Source: Kocuria varians (GTDB lineage: Bacteria; Actinomycetota; Actinomycetes; Actinomycetales; Micrococcaceae). Taken from it: 59,724 nucleotides of DNA. The position numbers and the translations under genes are program-made. The stretch covers positions 1-59,724 of the forward strand of contig NZ_BJNW01000020.1 of assembly GCF_006539885.1 (NCBI RefSeq), given 5' to 3'. The notes below the pieces were generated by a model, which saw only the letters and a list, made by a program, of their open reading frames with translations, searched no databases and had not been told where the DNA came from. Of this stretch, positions 23,826-32,528 are shown piece by piece. Position 1 is the stretch's first letter. The number at the start of each line of letters is the position of its first letter.

Positions 23826-23870
23826 GTCCCGGGTGATCCTCCCGGCCCGGCCCCGGAACGGAGCGTTGCG

Positions 23871-24221
23871 TCACCAGCGGCGAGGATTCCTGGAGGGCCC
23901 GCCGACCGCGGGGCGCACGTCCGCGAGGTACACACCGGCGATCGTGGCCGCCACGAGCATGAGGATCAGCGAGCCGGTGCCCGGAACCCCGATGCTCACC
24001 AGGGTCATGGTGGAGAAGACCGCGCTGAAGACGGAGACCACGGCGGCGCCGCCGGTCAGTGCCAGCCAGAACGTCTTGGTGCGCTTCCACGCGCGCTCGA
24101 ACTCCACCGCCTGGCGGCGCAGGCAGTCCAGCGCGGCCACCAGCGCGAGCACCGCCACCAGCAGCGTGATGGCGTAGTCCAGGTAGTTCGCCAGTACCAG
24201 GGCCCAGGGGTAGGAAGTCAC
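23871..24221 (-). CDS. DUF2516 family membrane protein
   Basis: A 116-residue actinobacterial membrane protein. Hydrophobic segments at about 10-32, 48-72 and 78-100 suggest three membrane helices, with a charged stretch FERAWKRTKTFW between the first two and a basic tail. Function is unknown. The GTG 24221 is preceded 6 nt upstream by TAGACT (24228-24233, minus strand). The TAG of that hexamer is also the stop codon of the upstream gene, so both functions share the same bases. Confidence 0.85.
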   Translation of the reverse strand: MTSYPWALVLANYLDYAITLLVAVLALVAALDCLRRQAVEFERAWKRTKTFWLALTGGAAVVSVFSAVFSTMTLVSIGVPGTGSLILMLVAATIAGVYLADVRPAVGGPSRNPRRW

Positions 24222-24230
24222 GGGAGCAGT

Positions 24231-25361
24231 CTACCGATCCGCGAGCGCGTCGAGTCCGGGCAGCAGGTCCTCCCACAGGTCCTCGACGTTCTCGATCCCC
24301 ACGGACAGCCGCAGCAGGCTCTCCGGGACACTCGCGGGCTCGTCGTGGTGGCGGCGCCGCCGCTCGATCAGGGACTCCACGCCTCCCAGGGAGGTGGCCG
24401 GGGTCCACAGGTGCAGGTGCGAGACGAGGTCCTCGACCGCCGCGGCGTCCGCGCGGGGCACCACGGAGATCACGGAGCCGAAACCGCCGCTCATCTGCGC
24501 CGCGGCGCGCCCGTGACCGGGATCCCCGGGCAGCCCCGGGTACAGGACGGTCGCCACCGCCGGATGGGCCTCGAGGCGGCGTGCGAGCTCGGCGGCACTG
24601 GCCATGGAGCGTTCCACACGCAGCGCGAGCGTGCGGACCCCGCGCAGTGCGAGCCACGCCTCGAACGGCCCGGGGACGGCGCCCTCGAGGGTGCGCTGCG
24701 CGTGCAGCCGCGTGCGCAGCTCAGGCGTGGCGCACAGCACCGCGCCCATCAGGACGTCCGAGTGGCCGGCGATGTACTTGGTCGCGGAGTGCACCACGAG
24801 ATCCGCCCCCAGCGTGAGCGGGCGCTGCAGCAGCGGCGTGGCGAAGGTGTTGTCCACGCACGTGAGCACACCCTTCTCCCGCGCGCCGGCGATCAGGGCC
24901 GGCAGGTCCGCGACCTCCAGCATGGGGTTGGTGGGGCTCTCGACCCACAGCACGTCCGCGCCGTCGAGGGCCGCCAGCGTCTGCTGCGTGTCCGCGATGT
25001 CCACGGTGCGCACGGTGAAGATCCCGCGCTGCTCCCAGGCCCGCGCGAGCTGCGCGCTGCCCTGGTAGCTGTGGCGCGGCAGCACGAGGGTGCCGCCCAC
25101 CGGCACGAGCGTCAGCGCGGCGGTGATCGCGGCGAGCCCCGAGGCGTACGCGAGCGCCGGGCACGGGGACTCCTCCAGATCCGCGAGGACCTCCTCGAAG
25201 GCCTCCCACGTGGGGTTCGTCTGGCGGGCGTACGAGCGGTCCGTGTCCGCGACCTCTCCCACCCCGCGGTACGTGGAGGTCAGCACCACCGGTGGGTTCA
25301 CGGGGGCGTCGTGCTCGTGTCCCGGACGCCCGCCGGCGACCACCACAGTGTCTTTTCGCAT
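24231..25361 (-). CDS. Cystathionine gamma-synthase-type PLP enzyme
   Basis: Cys/Met-metabolism PLP enzyme of 376 residues. VHSATKYIAGHSDVLMG holds the Schiff-base Lys (near 194); ESPTNPMLEV, YARQTNPTWEAFE and the C-terminal LSVGIENVEDLWEDL are family features. It could be cystathionine gamma-synthase, gamma-lyase or a homologue acting on another thiol; sequence alone does not decide. The ATG 25361 is preceded by TAGGGT (25369-25374, minus strand) with 7 nt between, so it may be leaderless. It is divergent from tmk. Confidence 0.9.
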   Translation of the reverse strand: MRKDTVVVAGGRPGHEHDAPVNPPVVLTSTYRGVGEVADTDRSYARQTNPTWEAFEEVLADLEESPCPALAYASGLAAITAALTLVPVGGTLVLPRHSYQGSAQLARAWEQRGIFTVRTVDIADTQQTLAALDGADVLWVESPTNPMLEVADLPALIAGAREKGVLTCVDNTFATPLLQRPLTLGADLVVHSATKYIAGHSDVLMGAVLCATPELRTRLHAQRTLEGAVPGPFEAWLALRGVRTLALRVERSMASAAELARRLEAHPAVATVLYPGLPGDPGHGRAAAQMSGGFGSVISVVPRADAAAVEDLVSHLHLWTPATSLGGVESLIERRRRHHDEPASVPESLLRLSVGIENVEDLWEDLLPGLDALADR

Positions 25362-25466
25362 GCTCCCCACCCTATCCGGCCCCGTCCGGGGGCCGCCGTG
25401 CGTTCCGCCCTCCCCCGGTTCGGAGGCGGCCTCTGCGTGTCGGCGGGCCTCGCTACAGTGGTGGGC

Positions 25467-26216
25467 GTGAAACAGACAACGCGCGGCGCACTCATCGTGT
25501 TCGAAGGCGGTGACGGCGCGGGGAAGTCCACCCAGGTCCAGGCCCTCGCCCGTGCCCTGCGCGCGGCCGGACGCACGGTCACGTGCACCCGCGAACCCGG
25601 CGGCACGCCCCTCGCGGAGGCCGTGCGCGCGCTCGTCCTCGATCCCTGCCACACCCCCGTGTCCGCGCAGACCGAGGCGCTGCTCTTCGCCTCCGCCCGC
25701 GCGGACCACGTGACCCGTCTGATCCGCCCCGCGCTGCAGCGCGGGGAGGTCGTGGTCAGCGACCGCTTCGTGGACTCCTCCGCCGCCTACCAGGGAACCG
25801 GCCGCGGGCTCGGCGTGGACAGCGTGCTCGCGCTGAACGAGTGGGCGCTGCAGGGCCTCGTTCCCGACCTCACGGTGGTGCTGGACGTGGACCAGGACAC
25901 CGCCGAGTCGCGCCGCGCCCGGCGAGGGCTGCCGGAGGACCGCATGGAGTCCGAGGCCGGGGCCTTCCACCGGGCCGTCAACGCCACCTTCCGGGAGCTC
26001 GCGGCGCGCTCGCCCGAGCGCTACCTCGTGCTCGACGCCGCCCTCCCGGCCGAGCAGATCACCCGCACCGTGGCAGAGCGGGCCCTGGCGCTCACGGCGC
26101 CCGCGGCGTCGTCGTCCTCCCCCGCGTCCGCATCCTCGCCCGGTGCCCGTCCGGGCCTCTCCCACGCGGCCCCTTCCGAGTCTCACGGCGCCCCCTCCGA
26201 GGACGTGACCCGATGA
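25467..26216 (+). CDS. tmk: Thymidylate kinase
   Basis: A 249-residue enzyme phosphorylating dTMP to dTDP. IVFEGGDGAGKSTQVQAL is the P-loop; TREPGGTPLAEAVR and VVSDRFVDSSAAYQG are the nucleotide-monophosphate site and DR(F/Y) motif, and RRARRGLPEDRME the lid. The last roughly 35 residues are an Ala/Ser/Pro-rich tail outside the kinase fold, holding a copy of the dispersed motif at 26105-26117. GTG 25467 follows TACAGT (25454-25459) by 7 nt and is probably leaderless. Its stop overlaps the holB start (ATGA). Confidence 0.96.
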   Translation: MKQTTRGALIVFEGGDGAGKSTQVQALARALRAAGRTVTCTREPGGTPLAEAVRALVLDPCHTPVSAQTEALLFASARADHVTRLIRPALQRGEVVVSDRFVDSSAAYQGTGRGLGVDSVLALNEWALQGLVPDLTVVLDVDQDTAESRRARRGLPEDRMESEAGAFHRAVNATFRELAARSPERYLVLDAALPAEQITRTVAERALALTAPAASSSSPASASSPGARPGLSHAAPSESHGAPSEDVTR

Positions 26217-27340
26217 GCGTGTGGGACGAGGTGGTGGGGCAGCCGCGCGTGGTCGAGCAGCTGCAGCGCGCCGCGCGCGACAACGACCCCACCCACGCCT
26301 GGCTGTTCACCGGCCCGCCCGGCTCCGGGCGCTCCACCGCGGCCCGGGCCCTGGCCGCCGCCCTGCTGTGCGAGCGCGGCACCGGGTGCGGGCAGTGCCA
26401 CGCGTGCCGCACCGCGTTCGCCGGCACCCACGCGGACGTCACCAACTTCGTGACCGAGAACCCGCAGATCAGCATCGAGGAGGCCCGGGGGCTCGTCGTC
26501 AAGGCCCAGGACCGCCCGTCCGTGGGCTCGTGGCGGATCATGATCGTCGAGGACGCGGACCGCATGACGGAGCGGACCTCTAACGTGATGCTCAAGAGCA
26601 TCGAGGAGCCGCCACCGCACACCATCTGGCTGCTGTGCGCGCCCTCCCCCATGGACGTGCTCGTCACCATCCGCTCGCGCTGCCGCGCGGTGACCCTGAA
26701 GGTACCGTCCCCCGAGGACGTCGCGGCGCTGCTCGTCGCGCGCCACGGCGTGCCCCAGCAGCGAGCCGAGCAGTGCGCGCGTCTGGCCCAGTGCCACGTG
26801 GGCGTGGCCACCCGGCTCGCCCTGTACGACGACGCCCGCACACGCCGCCAGGAGGTCGTGTCCCTGCCGCTGTCCATGCACGGGGTGACCCAGGCCGTCC
26901 GGGCCGCGGACCGGCTGCACCGCCTGGCCGTGGACGAGTCCGCGGCAGACGCGGAGGCCCGCAACGACGAGGAGCGCGCCCAGCTGCTCGTGTCCATGGG
27001 GGCTCCGGAGACCGGTCGCGTACCACCGGCCATCCGCGGCGCGCTGAACCGTTTGGAAGCGGATCAGAAACGCCGATCCCGCCGCATCCAGACGGACACC
27101 CTCGACCGCTTCCTGATCGACCTGACCACGTTCTACCGGGACGTGCTGAGCGTGCAGCTCGGCACCGGGGTGGCACTCGTCAACGGTCACCTCGAGGAGC
27201 AGATCCGGGGCTACGCGACCAACTCCGCGGCGGAGCAGACGCTGCACAGGATCGACGTGATCAGCGAGACGCGCCAGCGCATCCGCACGAACGTGAGTGC
27301 GCAGCTCGCGTTCGAGTCCATGATGGTCTCCATCGTCTGA
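26213..27340 (+). CDS. holB: DNA polymerase III delta-prime subunit
   Basis: A 375-residue clamp-loader subunit. It starts MSVWDEVVGQPRVVEQL, has a degenerate Walker A loop GPPGSGRSTAAR (Arg in place of the usual Lys, as expected for a non-hydrolysing delta-prime), and a zinc knuckle CERGTGCGQCHACRTAF. SIEEARGLV and TSNVMLKSIEEPPP are typical. It opens the beta clamp together with DnaX and HolA. The ATG overlaps the tmk stop by 4 nt, so the two are translationally coupled. Confidence 0.95.
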   Translation: MSVWDEVVGQPRVVEQLQRAARDNDPTHAWLFTGPPGSGRSTAARALAAALLCERGTGCGQCHACRTAFAGTHADVTNFVTENPQISIEEARGLVVKAQDRPSVGSWRIMIVEDADRMTERTSNVMLKSIEEPPPHTIWLLCAPSPMDVLVTIRSRCRAVTLKVPSPEDVAALLVARHGVPQQRAEQCARLAQCHVGVATRLALYDDARTRRQEVVSLPLSMHGVTQAVRAADRLHRLAVDESAADAEARNDEERAQLLVSMGAPETGRVPPAIRGALNRLEADQKRRSRRIQTDTLDRFLIDLTTFYRDVLSVQLGTGVALVNGHLEEQIRGYATNSAAEQTLHRIDVISETRQRIRTNVSAQLAFESMMVSIV

Positions 27341-27368
27341 GCCCTGCCCCCCCTTCCGAGAGGCCCCC

Positions 27369-28946
27369 GTGAAGAACACCCGATCCCGCCGTGCCCTGGT
27401 CGTGCTCGGCACTCTCGCCCTGGCTCTCACCGGCTGCTCCGGCGGTGGCTCCTCGACATCCGGCAACGCGTCCGGCTCCGCGGACCCGGACGTCACGGCG
27501 AGCGGTGACCCCGCCCTGCAGGGGTACTACACGCAGTCGCTGGACTGGACCGGGTGCGGGAAGACCACCGGCGGTCAGGACCTGCCGGAGACGGTGCAGT
27601 GCGCGAAGGTCACCGTGCCCGTGGACTACGCGGACCCGTCCGCCGGGGACACCCACGTGGAGATCGCGCGGCTGAAGGCCTCGGGGTCCTCGCCCGAGGG
27701 CACCCTGTTCCTCAACCCGGGCGGGCCCGGCGGCTCCGGCGTGGACATGATGGCCTCCACGGACTACTTCACGTCCCAGCAGACCCGCAAGGCCTACGAC
27801 CTCGTGGGCTTCGACCCCCGGGGCGTGGACCGCTCGGACGGCATCCGCTGCCTCTCGGACAGGGAGCAGGACGAGTGGCGGCAGGAGCCTGCGTTCGACC
27901 CCGCGAAGCAGAGCCTCGAGGAGGTGCGAGCCAGCTCCCGGAAGATCGGCGAGAAGTGCCACGAGAAGTCGTCGGCCGTGGTCTCGCACATGGACACACA
28001 GAGCGTCGCTCGTGACCTGGACGTCATTCGCGCCGTGCTGCAGCAGCCGGTGACGCACTACCTGGGCTTCTCCTACGGCACGGAGATCGGTGCCACCTAC
28101 GCGCACCTCTTCCCGCGGCGCACCGGGCGCATGGTGCTCGACGGCGCCGTGGACCCCACGCTCGGCGAGCGCGCCGCCACGCTCGCCCAGGCCGAGGGCT
28201 TCGAGGACAACCTGCGCCACTTCGTGGCCGACTGCCAGGCGAACACCCGCGGCTGCGCCGTGGCCGGCAGCAGCGTGGACGAGGGCATGACCGCGATCCA
28301 GGACATGCTGCGCAAGGTCGCCCAGGGGCACGTGACCGTCTCGGACGGGCGCACCCTCACGGCGACCAACGCGCTCGAGGGCATCCTGGTGCCCCTCTAC
28401 TCAACCACGGGGTACGCACAGCTCAACAGCGCACTGAAGGAGGCGTTCGACGGGCACTACGACACCCTCATGGGGTTCTCGGACTCCAACCACGGACGCG
28501 ACTCCTCCGGGAAGTACACGAGCAACGTGTCCATGGCGTTCACCGCGGTGACGTGCCTGGACGCGGACCCGGCCCGGGTGAGCGACGCGCAGATGAAGGA
28601 GGCCGCGCAGCAGATGACCGAGAAGGCCCCCACGTTCGGCCCCTACCTGGGCTACGGTGCGGCGTCGTGCCAGGGCTGGCCGGACCGCCCGGTGGAACGC
28701 ATCGCCGACTACCACGCGGACCTCGACACCTCCGCACTCGTCGTGGGCACCACCCACGACCCCGCCACCCCCTACGCGTGGGCGAAGTCCCTCACCGGCC
28801 AGCTCGGCGACGCCCGGCTGCTTTCCCACGAGGGCTACGGGCACACGGCCTACACCTCCGGCAGCACGTGCGTGGCCCGCGCCGTGGACGACTACCTTCA
28901 GAAAGGCACCCTGCCTGACGACGGCACGGTCTGCGACGCCGGCTGA
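27369..28946 (+). CDS. Secreted alpha/beta hydrolase, tripeptidyl aminopeptidase type
   Basis: A 525-residue exported hydrolase. The lipobox ALTGC puts the lipid-modified Cys at 23, followed by a Gly/Ser-rich linker. The alpha/beta core has FLNPGGPGGSG (oxyanion region) and the nucleophile elbow YLGFSYGTEIG (Ser near 235). The C-terminal TAP-like domain brings the Asp in HDPATPYAWA (near 464) and His in GYGHTAY (near 492). It probably cleaves N-terminal peptides from proteins outside the cell. GTG 27369 follows GAGAGG and lies 28 nt after holB. Confidence 0.9.
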   Translation: MKNTRSRRALVVLGTLALALTGCSGGGSSTSGNASGSADPDVTASGDPALQGYYTQSLDWTGCGKTTGGQDLPETVQCAKVTVPVDYADPSAGDTHVEIARLKASGSSPEGTLFLNPGGPGGSGVDMMASTDYFTSQQTRKAYDLVGFDPRGVDRSDGIRCLSDREQDEWRQEPAFDPAKQSLEEVRASSRKIGEKCHEKSSAVVSHMDTQSVARDLDVIRAVLQQPVTHYLGFSYGTEIGATYAHLFPRRTGRMVLDGAVDPTLGERAATLAQAEGFEDNLRHFVADCQANTRGCAVAGSSVDEGMTAIQDMLRKVAQGHVTVSDGRTLTATNALEGILVPLYSTTGYAQLNSALKEAFDGHYDTLMGFSDSNHGRDSSGKYTSNVSMAFTAVTCLDADPARVSDAQMKEAAQQMTEKAPTFGPYLGYGAASCQGWPDRPVERIADYHADLDTSALVVGTTHDPATPYAWAKSLTGQLGDARLLSHEGYGHTAYTSGSTCVARAVDDYLQKGTLPDDGTVCDAG

Positions 28947-29014
28947 CCGCCTCCCGGACACGGGCTGACCGTCCAGCAGGCAGCCGGCTTCCTGCCCCGA
29001 CCGCCCGCGGCTGA

Positions 29015-29043
29015 TTGGTGGAGCGCCGCCGCCATCTGATACT
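29015..29043 (+). promoter_or_regulatory. Promoter of tRNA-Thr
   Basis: TTGGTG (29015-29020), 17 bp, GATACT (29038-29043), about 39 nt before the mature tRNA 5' end. Confidence 0.6.
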
Positions 29044-29081
29044 GTTTCGGCGTGCATCTGGGGTCTTCGCGCCCCGGTCAC

Positions 29082-29154
29082 GCCGCCTTAGCTCAGTCGG
29101 TAGAGCGATTCACTCGTAATGAATAGGTCGCCGGTTCGATTCCGGCAGGCGGCT
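29082..29154 (+). tRNA. tRNA-Thr (CGU)
   Basis: A 73-nt cloverleaf. The acceptor pairs GCCGCCT with AGGCGGC, the D arm is GCTC/GAGC, the anticodon stem ATTCA/TGAAT closes loop CTCGTAA with anticodon CGT, and the T arm is GCCGG-TTCGATT-CCGGC. CCA is not encoded. Confidence 0.97.
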
Positions 29155-29165
29155 CCGCATCGAAC

Positions 29166-29198
29166 AAGAGCCCCGTCACCGTTGGTGACGGGGCTCTT
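29166..29198 (+). terminator. Terminator of tRNA-Thr
   Basis: A 15-bp perfect stem (29166-29180 with 29184-29198), 3-nt loop, 11 nt after the tRNA. Confidence 0.85.
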
Positions 29199-29398
29199 GC
29201 CGTGTTCGGGAGGTGCCCCCCCCCGGCATGCGCACCTGCGCCGGGGACACGCGCCAGCACCAGCGACCGGGAGCGCGGGGACGAGTCAGGGTCACGGGTG
29301 GCCGCGGTGGCGTTGTCCACCCGGGTCACCCGACGGGACCGGGGGGGCGAGAGGTGGTCGTGGTCGCGTCGCCCTCCCCGGCTGCCTCCGAAAGCACC

Positions 29399-29441
29399 GG
29401 AGGGGACGACGGGGCACCGCCGCGGCGTCGTCGTCCCCTCC
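29399..29441 (-). terminator. Terminator of the P-type ATPase gene
   Basis: A 13-bp perfect stem (29399-29411 with 29429-29441) about 30 nt beyond the ATPase stop. Its right arm contains a copy of the dispersed GGCGTCGTCGTCC motif. Confidence 0.7.
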
Positions 29442-29469
29442 AGTGCGCGAGTCGCTCCACTCGCGCTCG

Positions 29470-32073
29470 TCACTCGGCTCGCGCGGCCGCCTCGTAGGCC
29501 TCGGGCTGCGTGCGCCGCAGCCAGCGGGTGTGCACGCGGAAGTTGATCTCCACGAGCACGGAGCCCGCGAGTGCCACCGCCAGGGAGGCCCACAGCAGCG
29601 ACGGGTGGGGCAGCTCGAACTGGTGGTACATCAGGGACAGCGGGACCACCAGGACCAGCACGAGACCCACGTACATGGCCACGACCAGCGCCAGACGGAT
29701 CTTGGTGAGCGGGCGCGATCCCACGCACAGGATCCACAGCCCCACAAGCACCAGCACCAGGAAGCTCGCGGTCTGGAACGCGCGCGTGCTCTGCGCGGGG
29801 TCCAGGGTGCGCTCGTAGAGGTTGAGGCCCACCACGGACAGCGCCACGATCACGGCACTGGGCACGGAGAAGTGCAGCGCCCGCCTGAGGTAGCCGGAGA
29901 CGTAGCGGCGGGAGTTCGGCAGCATGGCCAGGATGAACGACGGCGCGCCGAGCATCAGGAAGTCCGCGGTGGAGTACTGGCGCGGCAGGAACGGGAAGGT
30001 CCAGGCGAGCACGCCCAGGATCACGCCCATGAAGACCGCGAACCCGGTCTTGCTGAGGAACAGGTGCGTCACGCGCTCGATGTTCGCGATGATCTTCCGG
30101 CCCTCCGCGAGCACGGACGGCAGCCGCGAGAACTGGCCGTCCAGCAGCACGAGCCGGGACACGGCCTTGGTCGCGGGGGCGGCGTTGCCCATGGCGATGC
30201 CGAGGTCCGCGTGCTTCAGGGCGAGGGCGTCGTTGATGCCGTCGCCGGTCATGGCGACCACGCGTCCGCTCTCCTGCAGCCCCAGGACCATGTTCTTCTT
30301 CTGGTGCGGGGAGACCCGGCCGAACACGCTGTGCTCGAGGGCCGCGCGGTGCAGCTCCTCGCCGTCCTCCGGCAGCTGGGTCGCGTCCACCGCGCCCTGG
30401 GAGACGTCCATGCCCGCCATCTTCGCCGCGGCGGCCACGGTTGCGGGGTTGTCCCCGGAGAAGACCTTGAGGTCGATCCCCTGCTCGGTGAAGTAGGCCA
30501 GCGTCTCGCGGGCGTCCGAGCGGACCTGCTCGCGGAAGGTCAGCAGCAGCTGCGGCTCGAGGTCCGCCGGCAGCTCCTGCGCGGCGCGCTTGCGGGTGCC
30601 GTCCCCGCCCTCCTCGGTGACCAGGTGTGCGGCGTGGGAGAGCACCATGGTGCGCATCCCGGCGGCGGCCAGCTCCTGCGCGTGCTCCCGGGCCTCACGG
30701 TGCTCGGAAGCGTTGAGCAGCACCTCCGGCGCACCCAGCACCCACGCCCCGGAGTCCGGGAACTCCACGCCGGAGAACCTATTGGCGGAGGAGAAGCCCA
30801 GCACGGCCACCGGCTCCTGCGGGTTGGGGTGCTCGAAACCGCCGGCGAGCGCCGCGGCGGTCGGGTTCGCGTGCGGGTCCGCGCCGAACCACGCCAGCGC
30901 GGCGGCGGCCTCCGGGGAGGGTTCGACGGCGTCCGTCGGGATCGCGGCGTCGGCCCCGACCTCTGCCGTCGCGGCATTTTCCGCCCCGGTCCCGTTCCCC
31001 GCCCCGGTGCCCTGCTCGGTCCGGGCCCCTGACGGCGACGTCGACGGCGCGAGGCTGCGTGCGGCGTCGAAGGAGACACCGCCCTCGGTCAGGGTCCCGG
31101 TCTTGTCGAAGCACACGGTGTCCACGCGGGCGAGAACCTCCACCGCGGGCTGCTCCTGGATCAGGACCTCCTGCCGGGCGAGCTTCACGGCGGCCACGGC
31201 GAAGGTGATGGTGGTCATCAGGGCGAGCCCCTGGGGGACCATCGAGGCCACGGAGGAGACCGAGGCGACCAGGGCGTCCTCCCAGGCCCCGCTCGAGATC
31301 GCGTGCTCCCAGCCCCCGGCGGCAACCATCTGGCCGTTGAGCACCACCGCGATGATGGGCACGAGGGCAATGGTGAGCCAGCGCACCACGCGCGCGAGGG
31401 ACTCCCGCAGCTCGGAGCGGATGGGCGCGAACTGGCGGGCCTCCTTGGCGAGCTTCGAGGCGTGGGACTTGCCTCCCACGGCGGTGACCCGCACGGTGCC
31501 GGAACCGCTCGTCACGCTGGAGGCGGAGAAGACCTTGTCCCCGGGCTGCTTGACCACGGGGTCGTTCTCGCCGGTGAGCAGGGACTCGTCGATGTCCAGG
31601 CCGTCCGACTCCAGCACCTGCGCGTCCGCGGGCACCTGGTCGCCGCGGGAGAGCAGCAGGACGTCGTCCAGGACGATGTCCTCCAGCGGGATCTTGACGG
31701 CCTCCCCGTCCCGGCGCACGGCGGCGGGGTCACGGCGCAGCAGCGCGATCTTGTCGAGCTGGCGCTTCGCGGAGAACTCCTGCACGAAGCCGATCACCAC
31801 GTTGCTCACGGCGGCCACGAGGAAGAGCAGGTCCAGCCAGCGGCCCAGCATCACGATCACGGCGCCGCACAGCCCCAGCACCAGGTTGAACAGGGTGAAC
31901 AGGTGGGTGCGGATGATCGCCCACAGGCTGCGGGACGTGGTGTCCGGCTGCGCGTTCGTCAGCCCGAGCTCCACGCGTTCGGAGACCTGCCCGGAACTGA
32001 GCCCCTCCCGAGCCAGGGTGCCGTCATCGGGCCGTTCGGGCCTCTGGGCGGCTTTCGGGCTCCGCTGGGACAT
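29470..32073 (-). CDS. HAD-type P-type cation ATPase, CtpE-like
   Basis: An 867-residue membrane ATPase. Two N-terminal helices precede the actuator domain (DGLDIDESLLTGENDPV with the TGE motif), then the phosphorylation site CFDKTGTLTEG (Asp near 323) and the hinge MTGDGINDALALKHAD; six C-terminal helices follow. It lacks a heavy-metal-binding N-terminal domain and a CPC motif. The overall layout resembles mycobacterial CtpE (calcium uptake), so Ca2+ is the best guess, not proven. A Gly/Ala/Thr-rich insert of roughly 45 residues follows shortly after the phosphorylation site. ATG 32073 has GAGGAGAG just upstream; frames extending further are non-coding in character. Confidence 0.9.
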   Translation of the reverse strand: MSQRSPKAAQRPERPDDGTLAREGLSSGQVSERVELGLTNAQPDTTSRSLWAIIRTHLFTLFNLVLGLCGAVIVMLGRWLDLLFLVAAVSNVVIGFVQEFSAKRQLDKIALLRRDPAAVRRDGEAVKIPLEDIVLDDVLLLSRGDQVPADAQVLESDGLDIDESLLTGENDPVVKQPGDKVFSASSVTSGSGTVRVTAVGGKSHASKLAKEARQFAPIRSELRESLARVVRWLTIALVPIIAVVLNGQMVAAGGWEHAISSGAWEDALVASVSSVASMVPQGLALMTTITFAVAAVKLARQEVLIQEQPAVEVLARVDTVCFDKTGTLTEGGVSFDAARSLAPSTSPSGARTEQGTGAGNGTGAENAATAEVGADAAIPTDAVEPSPEAAAALAWFGADPHANPTAAALAGGFEHPNPQEPVAVLGFSSANRFSGVEFPDSGAWVLGAPEVLLNASEHREAREHAQELAAAGMRTMVLSHAAHLVTEEGGDGTRKRAAQELPADLEPQLLLTFREQVRSDARETLAYFTEQGIDLKVFSGDNPATVAAAAKMAGMDVSQGAVDATQLPEDGEELHRAALEHSVFGRVSPHQKKNMVLGLQESGRVVAMTGDGINDALALKHADLGIAMGNAAPATKAVSRLVLLDGQFSRLPSVLAEGRKIIANIERVTHLFLSKTGFAVFMGVILGVLAWTFPFLPRQYSTADFLMLGAPSFILAMLPNSRRYVSGYLRRALHFSVPSAVIVALSVVGLNLYERTLDPAQSTRAFQTASFLVLVLVGLWILCVGSRPLTKIRLALVVAMYVGLVLVLVVPLSLMYHQFELPHPSLLWASLAVALAGSVLVEINFRVHTRWLRRTQPEAYEAAARAE

Positions 32074-32528
32074 CGCTCTCCTCGGCTCGGCTCGGCATCC
32101 GACCCGCTGCCCCACGCAGGTGCATCGCACGGGGCGGACGGCGCGCCTCCACCCGGTGAGCAGGGGCGACGCCGCTGGTCGGAAAGGCCGGGGAAGTGCT
32201 CCTCCCCGGTCCTTCCAGTAAATCATTCCCGGTCCCGCGCAGTGCCCCCGGCGCTCCCTCGGCTGCAGATTCATCACGGACCGGCGAGGTCTTCCCTGCC
32301 ACAACGGCGTTTCATATCATGGACCCAGGACGTTGCGGCTCTGGCTTGCCCAATGCTCCACGACAGGGGACGCACAGAGACCCCGAGGGTTCTGCGACCG
32401 GTCGGGCTCGACCGGCAGAGCTTCGATACCCTCGGGGTCTCGTTCTGCCCCGTACACCGTTGTCCGGGAACACGCACGCTCTGACCGGGCGTCCCTGCGT
32501 GGCAGGCACCGAGCAGTCCTCGCGCCCC
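32074..32528. other. 455-nt gene-free region
   Basis: No credible gene. It holds the 5' region of the ATPase gene with a hairpin just upstream of its start (about 32187-32213), and the large stem-loop at 32377-32441. No clear -35/-10 pair was found for the ATPase. Confidence 0.6.
32377..32441 (-). terminator. Long two-part stem-loop, probable terminator
   Basis: A 14-bp perfect outer stem pairs 32377-32390 with 32428-32441. Inside, CCGGTCG (32398-32404) pairs with CGACCGG (32409-32415), flanked by TCTG/CAGA. It lies 88 nt past the small hypothetical gene on the same strand. No T run follows, so a structured RNA role is also possible. Confidence 0.5.

Noticed and set aside
25362-26186. A longer N-terminus for the cystathionine gamma-synthase-type enzyme
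   Set aside because: The extension is antisense to tmk; family similarity begins at MRKDTVVVAGGRPGHEHD and a -10 hexamer lies just before it.
26393-26460. Loss-of-function mutation in the HolB P-loop (Arg for Lys in the preceding motif)
   Set aside because: Delta-prime subunits naturally lack ATPase activity, so a degenerate Walker A is expected.
29082-29198. Genomic island integrated at tRNA-Thr
   Set aside because: No integrase, no repeat of the tRNA 3' end found downstream, and flanking genes are ordinary.
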